A stretch of DNA of 64,000 nucleotides from assembly GCF_023101765.2 (NCBI RefSeq), contig NC_064216.1, forward strand, positions 8,869,545 through 8,933,544. The letters run 5' to 3'. The position numbers and the translations under genes were made by a program. This stretch comes from Spodoptera frugiperda (taxonomy: Eukaryota > Arthropoda > Insecta > Lepidoptera > Noctuidae). Positions 14,127 to 43,563 of the stretch are shown here, piece after piece (position 1 is the first letter of the stretch; each line of letters opens with the position of its first letter). Under the pieces are notes generated by a model. That model was not told where the DNA came from. It did no database searches and saw only the letters and a program-made list of their open reading frames with translations.

Positions 14127-17100
14127 TTATTGCGTTTCAGAGCCATTCGCTTCTGTGGGACCAACATAGCATTTTCCTTCAGCGTGTATAGCATCCAGCA
14201 CACTACTCATCGTCGTTTTCAAAGCTCTATATTCTTCTAGGGCTTTAGCGCATAATTCACCTTCAGGGGAGTTGCCTGGCTCAATGAAAAGCATTTCTAA
14301 AGACCTCTTCAAATATTTCTCGGCTAACATTAATTCATCCTGTAACCAACCATATTTTTAGATTACACTGCGGATGAGTTAATCTAAATTTAACCACACA
14401 CGTTAGGCTAACGAATTCTCACCATATACGCTGTGCCCGTAATTTCCCGACCATCAAAGAGCTTTTTCGCCAACTGTACCATTGCGGCATGAAGTTCGTA
14501 GAGTGTGATTGCTGCAATAGGTACGAAGATTAAAATTTAAACCATATAAAGAACAAGTAGATAATAAGATTCATTTTAATAAGTGAAAATTTTTTTTTTT
14601 TTTTTGGATGGTCCATTGACCTCACTCACTAACTAATGGAATCGGTTCTGAAGGGTTGGGACACTGTTCCTCCTTAGTCTTGAGAAAAGGACACTACCAG
14701 TGCCTTTTAGGTTAATAGCCAAAGTATTGACATGGTTAGATAATTTATCCTGATATTTGAGACTTCTCCTGGTTATTTCCTGCTTGACAGTTGGTAGCTT
14801 CAGGTCTTGTAGGATGTAATTGTTGCTTATACAGTTTGGGATGTTGAACATTTGTCTAAGTGAAAGAAGTGTACACAGTTGATTTATTATACCTTTGGTC
14901 CTAGATATTCCAGGGCAAAGAATTTCAAGTACAGGAAGTATTTCTTTGCAGAGTTCCATTTTACGCCTCATTAATTTCTTTGTGGGTCTTGGTTCTCTAT
15001 TGATAGTGTCCCTCAGTACACCGGCAAGGCGTTGTTTGGCTTCAAGCAGGATGTAGTGATTAGGAGCAAGTATCAATGAAACGTTTCTAATATATTCCTC
15101 GAGCTCTTTCTCATCTTTCTTGTCTGTGAATGAATTAAATGAGTAATAAATATTAAAGCTATGACTGAATGTTACCAGAATAGGGACTTTCAAAATAAAT
15201 TGCCAGATAACAAAACGATAACACACTTTTACAACTCAGCTCAGTTAACCGCTTATGGTACTAAGATAGATAGATATAGATACAAACATAGACATGTACC
15301 TAGGTACTTTTCTGGTAAAATGAAACTTTAAAGTATAGAATCTATTTTGGAGAACTCGTTATACATAGATACAGTCTAAAGCTAAACAGCAACAGTTTAC
15401 TTACTTATAACTCCAAACTTATCCATGCAGCATTGAATCTTGAAGCCAATATTTGATTCCTCAAAAGTTTTGCTGCAGCTATTACAAGCCCATTCTTCAG
15501 GAGTACTGCGGGACACGTAGCCGGTCTTACATTCAGGACACATTACGGAGCTCAAGTAGGTCCCGATCTCTGTGGTGTCAGCACATCTACTGCAGTTGCA
15601 TTTGAAATATTTGCCGATCAATAAATGCTGCTGGCGAATGGAAGTGCCCTAAAAAGAGAATAAAAAGTCTTACAGTTTCTGTAAGAGGAAATTCATACTC
15701 TTAAATCATGTTGGTCATGCATAGCATTTAGCACTAGACATCACCACTACTCAGAATTAAGGGTAGGTATGTAGGTCATTTACCTTCAAAGGATCCGTGT
15801 AATTGTAAAAAATGGGTTCTCCCTTATTTATATTAATGCTAGCGTGGCACACTAGCAGATTGTTATCGTTTATAGACATGTGTGTGTTGGCCACACAATC
15901 ATGCGCAAGTAGCGCAGCCTTCAAGTAAACTCCGCGCAAAACTTCTGCGCATCCGAGAGCTGGAAGGGGCGGGCCGCGGACTTCGAAACTGTTCACATCA
16001 ATGACTGCGCAGATCTTTTGGATTAGTTCTGAGTCCGGTATATCGTCCATGATGCTTAGAGACTGGATGAACTAAAACAAAATATGAGAAAACCTTAAAA
16101 TGTACAGAAGGCGATAGTTAAGATAAGCTTGTTCATTTTATAATGTTTCACCTTGACTGTATTTTCTGAAAATTCCCAAACTTTAGTGCCCTTTCGTTCT
16201 TCCAAATGAGTTTCCATTTCCATAAACTCTTTCCAAGCAGCGGGATCAGAGGTTTTCTTCATGAAAGCGCGCAACGCTAGAAGAGATCCGACGTTTTGAA
16301 CCATTGTCATCGGGTGTAATCCATTGGTCAATTTGATACTCCTAAAGAAATCGCATTCCATATCGGAGTGCCATTCTGAAAATCAAGAAACACATTTACT
16401 ATTATATCTTTGATGTGACACCCTAATTTACCTTCTACTAAGATTGCAAGGTTCAGATTTGTTACAGTAATACAGGCACGGGAAGTTTATACCATAAGTT
16501 TTTGAGTTTCTACAGTCTACTAGTAGTATTTTTTTAAATTACCTATGTAACTATGCGAAGGGTTGGGGAGATAGGTATACATACTTTGGTGAAGTTGTTC
16601 AGGACAGCCCTCTCCGGGACATATCGGAGCGACTGCACATTTCTTACACACGACGAACTTGCTCAGTAGAGGCAGGTAGCAGTTGAAACATACGAGTGAA
16701 CTGTCGCTGTTGGGTCCCAGAACAAACGGCTCATCCGAAAAGATTGTTTCGCCCGCCTTCAAATCTTTCGCGGCAACTATGTATCTATAAAAGATTAACA
16801 TATTTCAACCTTTGAGAAAGAAATATTTGTCGAATACTTAATCCGTTGTTTACCAATGCGTTAATGAATTGGAAACATCTGTGAATCTGGGTAGTTAAAT
16901 AAACATTTTTAAACAACGACTATTTTATGAATACAGACTGGTTTTATAAAAAATATTTCTGTTTAAACAGTAACGTACAACTTACTTAAAGTCATCGACC
17001 ACTATTGAACTCGTGAATAATTTAAAAGTGATAGTACTGAGCTTAGTATGTACTAAACTGAAGAAAACTTCGTTTTAATTATGTTGAATAATAAAACCAC

Positions 17101-18293
17101 GCCTGAGATTACTAGCTCATGAAATTGTCGACATGTGGGAGGTAGATTCAACAATCATTATGCCGATAGTCGTATATGCCAATGGCCTCATAGCCAAAAG
17201 CCTCAGCCGACACCTGGGTAGGCTAGGATCTGATGCATAAAGCAGTAGGTACTTCTGGACACGGCGCGCAATCGTGTAGGTATTATCCGGAAATTCCTCT
17301 CCCTTGAGCCTTGACCTTAGCTTGCATTTCTCTCGTTACTGTGGGTTACTGCTATTTATATTCTAATTTTTTTTTTTTTACTAAATATTTAGAATTCTTT
17401 AACTCTAAAAAATACAAAATCAAACAGAGCGTAACGTGATCATGATTCGTGTTTCATTAGTACCTAGATTGTCGGATATTTCTCGAACTGTGAGGAAAGT
17501 TCCCTACCTACTATAAATTCACGCCACGGGCGCTGCGGTATGTTATTGGGAGCATGCATATCATAAATTATACTGGACTTTATTATGGGCCCTGGAGATA
17601 TTAACTGTAACATTAAATACGTAAAATACCAGACCAGTCCGACAAGGGACAACATGTAGGTATTTTAAAACAATGTTAAACTTTTACACTTGCAGCAGCA
17701 GTGTCTAAACAGTCCTACCTAAGTAAAGGTACAGCTAATCATATTTTTTTTATCAGACGTAGATTGAACTGGCAAAAGTATTTTTCAACAATGATAATAA
17801 TTAGAATACCATGTGGAAAATTATACCAGGAAAGTTATGGAAATCCACCATACCAGTAACTTTAATCCTCATACCTGTATTCTAAATAAACTATAATCTG
17901 GTTCCAACTTACGTTGTTCACGCTAATCACCCAAAAAGAGTGTACTTACAATGTACAACTGGCCAGTACATTAGTTTTAGTATTGTCTCAGAATGGACCG
18001 GTCTAAATAAATCACAAATGTCGTCTTACGTCCGGGTTCGGATAGGTCAGTATTCTCCATTCTTCTAACACACAACATTATATTGTCGTCTTAAATTTAT
18101 TCTACACACTAATTTGGATACCACATTTTTACACGCTTTTATTTAATGAGAGTAGTAGACAATTTCCCTCAAAGTAAATAATTAGATACATGCTAGGATT
18201 TGTTCACACCATATTAGTTCCTTGTAAGGACACACACCTGCCCAATTTGTCCGAAGTTCGCAGTTCGTACCGTGCGATCAGTGGCGCGGTCAT
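14127..18293 (-). CDS. SET and MYND domain protein, SmydA-8-like, copy 1
   Basis: Arthropod SmydA proteins are predicted protein-lysine methyltransferases. Coding exons: 18238-18293, 16585-16784, 16152-16375, 15784-16071, 15405-15648, 14893-15123, 14423-14511, 14127-14339. All phases agree; length 514 residues. The SET N part starts at YIVAAKDLKAGETIFSDEPF. A MYND-like zinc finger follows (CFNC, CKKC, CPGEGC, then H and C across an exon join). The core SET motif is LLAHDCVANT, in place of the canonical NHSCxPN, and the post-SET cysteines are CNCSRCAD. The first exon encodes just 18 residues (MTAPLIARYEL...) and is separated by a 1.45-kb intron; I chose it because its donor phase fits. It is paralogous to the gene at 43564-47703. 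Substrate unknown. Confidence 0.88.
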
Positions 18294-19207
18294 GGTGTCG
18301 GCTCCGTACAATGAGACCGCAGGTGCGCACCGAACGGTAACACAGACGCGAGTAACTAAACACTCGCCGTATTTATAGCCGATACTCTATTTATAGCCCT
18401 CCTATTACTCTTCCTCGGCACAAAATTCTGACAGCCGATGCTTTGATTTCTTACTCAGTTCATTGTTTTATGTCCGCATAGATGTTCGGAAAGTATGGTG
18501 ATTTTGAAACGTGTGTGTATCTTTCAGTGAATTGTAACAATAAAACACCAAAAATTAAAAGAAACATTACATTTATTACGGATATTTACAATTTACTACC
18601 TTAGCATAAAGGTAATGCTTATGACTAGTAAACTATTTATTTACACCAACATTATGTACATGTCTATAAAAACAATTATATAAAAATCTGAATTCTCTTA
18701 AATAATATTGTTTTAGTCCATACTTAGATGGATATTATTATTAAAAAAGTCCATAATTTTAATTGATGAATGAATCGCAAATATGTATTTACAACAGTCT
18801 TGTTAAAGCGATACAAGTGACCTTACCTAGTGGTTAGTTCATCATACTATTTATACAATTTTATATTATTCTATCGTCACAAATAACATTTGCCCTATAA
18901 TATTCATCAAAGGATTGGAAACAACCAAACCATAGTCATTGTTTCGTTTTAAAAACGTAATCACACACTGAGATATTCTCCAAGTTGTGGGTGTATTTAA
19001 TTTTTCTAACGTCAATATCTCATACACGTCATATCCAGACACCAATTTGTGAATCACTTAAAGAATCGAACCCGCGACATGTTGCACAAGAGCCAGGCTC
19101 CAAGCCAATGCGTGCAGTCTAAATTATTATTGTTTTCACTTGAGATTTGTCATCCAATGTATCTTTGAAAAGTCCACATCTTGCAAACTTGTACAAGTTA
19201 CTGTATG
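18294..19207. other. SmydA copy 1 promoter and LIN54 3' UTR
   Basis: Sequence above 18293 is the SmydA promoter. The rest is the likely LIN54 3' UTR on the minus strand, with TTTATT at 18572-18577 as a possible poly(A) signal. A diverged SINE lies inside (see 18960-19120). Confidence 0.5.
18960..19120 (-). repeat. Diverged tRNA-derived SINE in the LIN54 3' region
   Basis: On the minus strand it keeps the order seen in the better copies at 20795-20990 and 35155-35345. It has a B-box-like GGTTCGATTC (plus-strand gaatcgaacc from 19063), then blocks matching gtgatcacaaattggtgtc and cccacaacttggag. It is clearly older than the other two. Confidence 0.6.
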
Positions 19208-28239
<9,032 letters not shown>

Positions 28240-29171
28240 GGTAAGGCTGTGAGCACTAATGTTCTTCAATATTTCACACACAATAAAATGTATTTAAGCA
28301 CTATTAAACTGGTTCAAAACTATCAAAAATATTTTGGAGTTCAAAAGAGGCCGCCATTTTATAAGTTGTCAAATTCTGCCGACAAGCCTTTCGAAGTCTC
28401 TCAAGTCGCCACGGTTGAAAACAAATCGACACAAACATATAACGATAATGGCGGGTAAAAGTCTTCCACATGAACTGTAACTATTTATTATAAACAAAGA
28501 AAACCAATAATTCTTCAGTTTGTAATGCTTTTTATGCGCCTAAAACAAAGAATTTTCCTTAGAAATGTAGTAAAAGCGAGAAAAATTCTAATGGCGCTTC
28601 TTTCAATTTTTTGATGTCACAATGTAGCCAACTATAGAAAACAAAAATTGATCGATTTGATGATTAATCGATTACAATATTACTAATTGCAATATTGTTA
28701 TTTATAGTTTATTTATGACCAATTTAACAGTTAACATATAATTTTAAAACATTATACCTGAATATTTTTTTAATATTCTTACTTAATACATATTGTTTTC
28801 ATGATTTAATAACATAAAATTAATGTATTCTAGTACTTCAAAAGAAGGAATTTATAGGCTACAATAACGTTACCTGATTTCCTGTGATCTGAAATGGGGA
28901 TATTATGATTGTTCAATGTTTTCATCAAGTGTTCCATTCTATAATCAATCCAGACCCTGAAGTGGAATAATATTGATAATCGACTAAGCAAAAACCGGAA
29001 ACTGACTAATTTCTACAGGTATAGAGAAGAATTTTATTTTTCTACCCAAATTACCTGTCAACTTGTCTAGTGTCACTGTCAATATTGTCAAATTTTATGC
29101 CGGAGTCTGATGATCTATTCTTGTTTCAGAAATAAATAAGAATAGTAAAAAATATCAACTAGACTTTCAAA
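28240..29171. promoter_or_regulatory. Bidirectional promoter region LIN54 / CSN4
   Basis: 932 bases separate two divergent start codons. The open frames inside have no homology or splice support. It presumably holds both promoters; core elements cannot be assigned with confidence. Confidence 0.5.
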
Positions 29172-37850
<8,679 letters not shown>

Positions 37851-38565
37851 CACTACTACTCACTGTATCTACTGTTTTTACTAATATAATATGCTCTTCA
37901 AAATATTTCTATTTTTTCTTAATTGCAATGCTACGATACAAAAATTGATCAGAAACATTTAAACAAAAATGCTTTATTAAAAAACTTGTGAACATAGTAA
38001 AAAAATATCAAATACCTATCCACATTGAAACACTTATAATAGAGGGACTTACATAAGGAAAGGAATAGATTCGGAAATATTTGTTGGTTTTGGTCTAATA
38101 AAACAAATACACACTGATTCCAACGGACTATTCATTTTTATTTCCATTCAATCAAGAGTACACCATAGGTGCTTATTTACAAGACAACTGGCGTGGTGAC
38201 GATATACAGGTTCAATATTAGTAGTTAGTAAAACAGGGATGCTTATACGCCGCGTGCTAATACATAATAGTTACATTAAGAACTCTAATAATAACATTTC
38301 TAGGAAATAGCCGCCGTCTTGAAATAGAAAATATGGACAGACGGTGCTAACCCGCATTTACAATGATGAAGTAATTAGGTGTATGATAAATTTTATTGGA
38401 ACGTTTTAAACGCTCATATACACTATACAGAGAACATTGACTTGAAGATACTGTTTAATAAATTGATTTTTCTAGTTACGCTTCTTTTTCTGTTATTATT
38501 ACATAACAGTCAATGTGGCATTATGTATTATCTACAAGACTAAAAGCCGAAGCGCCTCTGAGTGC
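37851..38565. other. Convergent 3' UTRs of CSN4 and VDAC
   Basis: CSN4 (+) AATAAA is at 38097-38102. VDAC (-) has TTTATT at 38137-38142 (AATAAA on its strand), with a further one near 37973. The transcripts probably overlap at their ends. No other gene is seen. Confidence 0.6.
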
Positions 38566-40660
38566 TTAGGGCTCGAGCTCAAGGGCGACGCCCACTTTGT
38601 GTCCGCCAGCGTTGAAGTTCTGGCCATCAATAGCCGCCGACAGCGTCAGCACCACGCCTGCAAATATGAGAACAACGTTATGTGATAAATCTCAACCGCC
38701 GCAGATTTTTCTTGATAAGATACGAGATAATGCATGTCACGCACATGGACAATGGTACAGATCATATGATCTGTCTCTACATTAGCTTGGAGCTTCATTT
38801 TCTATGTTGTTTCTGTGCATTTGTAAGATATCTATGAATACCAACAATAAAAAAAATAGTAATCTCATAATGCAATTGTATTAATTGTTACATCACTATA
38901 ATGCATTAATTCGTTCTAGCTGTTAATGCTATATTGCTTTATCTGAGATTATCTTGGCAAGTTTATGATGTAATTATGAGGTTTATGTTACCATAGTTGT
39001 GGAATACTCAATGTTCAAAGCACTTCTATCAGATTTATCAATATTTCATAAGCTAAGTATTACCTGGGCGGAGTTTCTGTTGGTATCCCAGACCAATGAG
39101 AGATTTGTTGTTGATCTTGGCGTGCAGGGACGCGTCCGCGTCCAACGCGAACTTAGCGCCAACACCGAATAGCGTGTCGGCAGATCCTGCGGTCCACTTC
39201 ATGCTGATACCGCATTCGATCTTCTCAGATACCTTCTGGTAGATGGAACCACCAAAGTCCTTTCCATTGTCACTGCATGTAACAAAACAAATTGTATTTT
39301 AATGTTCCAAAGTTTCAACATTTCAACATTCATTGTGCCAGATATTTAAGTCATAGTTAAACTAGTTAGGTAACAAATAGAAGCTACAGATCATACAAGA
39401 CTCCTTCATAAATTATTCCCCATTCAACTGAATGATTGTACTCAGCTGGTAATAACTGGTTAGCATAACAAGAGAGATGACATCCTTGCTAAACTTCAAC
39501 TAGGGCATGACTGCATGAGTTATGCAATCTTATAAAATCAATAGCAGTGACTCACTCAGATACTATCAAATGCCCTATAGACCTAGATTTAGGTTATTTC
39601 AAGTGAATTATTGATTTCCCTAACCCACTGTAAGTGTATCATTTGTCAGGTTTTATGATGTACATACCAAAACTTAAGATCATTCATTATGACCATAATC
39701 ATGTGTTTTGTAGGTGGTAAAAATTTCTAAAATTATATTGTACTTACACATTGGTGTGTAGGTTGAAGTCCTTTGACTGGTAACCAAGGGCGAAGTTGTT
39801 CTTGGAGAACTTAGCCTTCTGGGAGTCGAACTGTCCGTGGACACCAGCGAGCCAGCCCTGGAAGCTCAGGACAGCAGCAACGTCCACAATGGGACCAGCC
39901 AAGTCCAAGTCCAAGTTGGTATTCACAGCAACAGTTTCATTAGCAAAAGAGGTCTTAAGTTTACCAGTCTTGCTTCTGCAAATAAAAATTAACTGATTTA
40001 AAATATATTTTCCTAAATAATCAGATTAAATAGATAGATTAAAGAATAGCAAGAAATAAACTATTTTCTGCCCCTTTCTTACCCGGTCTGTGGTGCGAAG
40101 GTTCCTTCAAGTGTTACTTTAAGACCAGCAGCAATTTTATCCTGAATGGTGATGTCAGTGGCGAGTGTGTTGTCTGTGTTCCATTTTTCAGTGAATGTAA
40201 GACCGTAATCCTTCACTGCATATTTCGATGAAAGGCTACCAAACACCTGAAAGATACAACATAATTAGTCCTCTGTTTAAGCCTGATTTATGTTATTTAA
40301 TTTATTGAGATTGCATTCATGAATATAATTTACATATTTTATTTTCTTAAAGACCCCACTGTAATCTAACCACTGACCTTCGTAAATATTTATTATAGTA
40401 ATAAATTTACTTTGTCATGTAATTTCTAGAAACAATAGTTATATAGAAATGTTTATATTGGTAATTTTGCCTACAACACATCCAGATTAACATAACATTC
40501 TTACCTTTCCACTTTCTTGGTTGGAGGTGATTCCACTGGAGAATTCAACACCGGTTTCGCTTTTAGTCTTCAGGTCAAGTTTGAACACACCAAAGTGGTA
40601 GCCTTTGCCGAAGACATCGTTGGCCTTCTTTCCAAGATCAGCATAGTATGGGGGAGACAT
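38566..40660 (-). CDS. VDAC: Voltage-dependent anion channel (mitochondrial porin)
   Basis: VDAC is the beta-barrel metabolite channel of the outer mitochondrial membrane. Coding exons: 40505-40660, 40083-40246, 39748-39975, 39064-39272, 38566-38657. They give 282 residues, the family length. The N-terminal helix region starts [17 protein letters not shown]. The membrane glutamate is E72 in [11 protein letters not shown], equivalent to human E73. A GLK motif occurs in [10 protein letters not shown]. The terminal strand ends GVALELEP. The first coding exon begins only 3 bases upstream of ATG (acceptor at 40664-40665). A good donor at 41354 (GCA|gtaagt) probably closes a noncoding first exon starting near 41480. 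Two further upstream exons could add an N-terminal extension (see 41990-42371). Confidence 0.97.
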
Positions 40661-41989
40661 TTCCTAAAGAACATTGAATTAATCATTAGATTTGAGCCCT
40701 ACGAAAACGCTAGGTATGTACGTGTCCGGCGAGGTCATTAACCTTAAAATGGTACTATATTAGAAAACTGAAAATTAGACCCTTATCACATGAATCAAGG
40801 TGAAGCTTAACACGTTTAGCAAAGTCGCGAAATAGCAATCAGTGCCAGCTGTGTCAGGGTCGAAATCGGCTTAGTGACTTATTTACAAGCCACTTCTACA
40901 CAAGGTATTACATAACGTCGATGCATTAGCCCTGAAGCTGTACTACTAAAACCTTACAGCTTCGTGAAAGACCATGAACATGAATAACTAACACAGAGTA
41001 GCTATATCTAGGAGGCCTTAAACTTGACCTTTGAGAAAAGGGCCGAAGTTGAGCTGAAATGCTCAAATCACATGCGTCAATTTAGCTTGTACCCCGGTGA
41101 CGTTTTAGATCAGCAATAGGGGGACATTACATTACTTTTTGAGGGAAGAGTGGAGACCTTGAACTAAAAATGGCTTTTGAACACCTTTTAATTGAAAAGA
41201 ATTACGAAAACCATTCAAAATTGTAAAATGACGTCGATATTTCCCCGTTATAACCGGCTGGCCCCACAAAACGTAACCTATTTACAAGGATACGAAATTC
41301 TTCTCGTTTCATCTAAAAACTAAACGTAAGACGGTTCTCTTGAATAATACTTACTGCGGCTTAAATTTATTCACAAATTGGAACTATTTCACACTGAATT
41401 CCAGGCAATTTGCCGAGAACAAGACCTCCTACACTACCACACCACAAGACAATTTCTATTTTGACAAAAAGTCGACAGAGGGCGTGACGGCCGGAACTAG
41501 CGTTATTGATATTCACTCCACTTTTACGTAAATATACGTAACAATTCAGTTAGAAACCAATTACTATACAAAATAAAATTTGATATTTTTTATACTTTAG
41601 TCCACGAATTATATTTTTAAATTATATTCATTAACTGCATTATATATTAAAAAGTAAACAATCGACTTTTGTTTTTAAGGAATGACGTACGTACGGCCAA
41701 GAATCTTACGATTTGTTATCCTAATAAACATTTCTTCATTCTATTTGCGTAGAATTATATTTTATAGTACGTATTAAACATTAAGTAAATTAAAAATATC
41801 TACTTCCTTTATTACATTTTTATATATTAATAATTGGTATTTTCTAGTAAAGACGCGCGTAATTCAAAAGAGTATATAGCAGAGGGATAAAGTTGGTAGG
41901 CGCTTGGAACTTTGATAATTAAAACATCTTTTTATTTATAAAGTCATTTTGTAATAATATAAATGATGAAGTTTCAATTTTATACTTAC

Positions 41990-42371
41990 TATTGCTCTTA
42001 AATTTTCAATAAAGCATATAAAACCACATGATTTTTCTCCACCTTCTAGATCCCATACTTTATTCGGGCACTCTGGTTCTTGCTTTTTGCAGTCGTCGTC
42101 TTCGATGACTGAAACGTCCTATAAGAGATTTTTTTAAATACTAATATTTCAGACAAAATATGAATCTGGCAACTGATTTAATAAAAACCTATTTTTCTTT
42201 ATATGAGAACCTAAATACTCTGTTAGGGTACAGCTTGCATAATGTTAATGTTAGGTAATATGGTGTAGAACTTACATCTGAAGTACATGGTGGGTTTTCT
42301 CCAAATATTGCGCCGACTGTTGGATATTTTAAGCTTTGCCAACAGTCCAATAAATCCTCAAAAATTGACAT
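41990..42371 (-). CDS. Two upstream exons, possible alternative N terminus of VDAC
   Basis: Exon A 42276-42371 starts with ATG (MSIFEDLLDCWQSLKYP...). Exon B 41990-42118 follows across a GT-AG intron. Together they encode 75 residues with many Asp/Glu and six cysteines and no stop. Both end in phase 0 with strong donors (GAT|gtaagt and ATA|gtaagt). The next minus-strand acceptor with known coding sequence is the VDAC exon at 40663, which starts GAA-ATG also in phase 0, so splicing would give a 358-residue extended porin. I recognise no homolog of the 75 residues. A separate small gene with a missed last exon is the alternative. Confidence 0.5.
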
Positions 42372-43563
42372 AATTAAGAAAAAATAATTAAAAATTACGA
42401 TAATATTTAAACGAAAAATGTATGACAAGAGGGGACGTCTAGATCATTACGAATTTTGAACCAAATAAATCTACTAGGCTATTATGAGAATTAGATATAG
42501 GACTCACTGATTATCACTGAAACTTGAAAGCCTCGAGTTCAAATAAACTTTTAAGGGATAGTGGCTGGCCTTCTAGGTCTACTCATCCTCCATCATCTAC
42601 AAAGAGAGATATGTTTAGTACTCACTTTATTAGTGGACGTTTATAGCTTAATGGGACTTATAACAGACATGGTGAGAAGTGGGTGTATATTGTAAAGCGA
42701 CATTACGTGCCGTAATATACCCCTCTGCCTACCCCTTCAGGGATAAAAGTGTCGTGACGTTGCATTTTATTCATAATTTAAATAAAATTTCAATAATAGT
42801 AGTGAATATCTTTTTTAGTAATTTGCAATTAACTAAATCTAGAGAGAAACGCCTCATTGGTGTGAACGACCTAGTAGATCACCTTTCCTTATTACATGGA
42901 CTGTACGTAGAAAGGATAACTAGGTATAATTTTATTGGCATTGCTCCACAGATGTTAGATCTTACATCTGCTAAGTGTTCACTTTATAGACATTCCTTTC
43001 CTCAAACTGTGCAGTCACAATCTATGTATATGGCTATATTGGCCTATGTCGCGTCTCATCGCAAGAACCAACAAAAAGTTTTGCTTTCCTGACAATTAGG
43101 TACTTAAATATCTGTTTATATGCGTTTGTCTTTATTGTTCATGACTGCTACTGCTACCCCCTTAGGGACTGAAAGGTATGGCGGGTGACAAAGCCTATAG
43201 ATACCCACAAAAAGTGCCTACATGCCTAAAATAAAACAAATTACGTCTCGAAACAATCTCAGTGCTTCCGGCAGGGCTCCCTTAATTAGCGGCCATTCGC
43301 TTGATATTGAGTGGACTAGGATATTTTTAGCAATAGATGTTTACTCTCTTGACGCATATAAATATAGCAGACAATAGGTATTACTGAATGTAAACTTTAT
43401 ATCGTATCATATGGAAACGTTCCGAAAGTTCGAGCGGCCCAATTCTCGAATGGAACGAAGTTTATTTTAGACGCTAATCTTGTTCAGTGGGCATTTCAGC
43501 AAACAGTTTCAGTCGCTTCAATCTGTATCTGATCAATCCAAGGAGCACTTGTGTACCAATAAA
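42372..43563. other. Intergenic region upstream of SmydA copy 2
   Basis: Holds the promoters of the upstream VDAC exons and of SmydA copy 2, plus repeat remnants at about 42650-42775 and 43140-43180. The 137-codon open frame at 42679-43092 begins inside repeat sequence and has no recognisable product. Confidence 0.5.
42650..42775 (+). repeat. Dispersed lepidopteran repeat remnant
   Basis: Contains gtgggtgtatattgtaaagc, cattacgtgccgtaatatac and tctgcctaccccttcaggga, a pattern I recall from moth intergenic repeats. A related short block (tacccccttagggactgaaa) lies near 43155. Confidence 0.45.

Noticed and set aside
42679..43092. 137-codon open frame upstream of SmydA copy 2
   Set aside because: It starts in repeat sequence and has no recognisable motif; the composition is that of chance.
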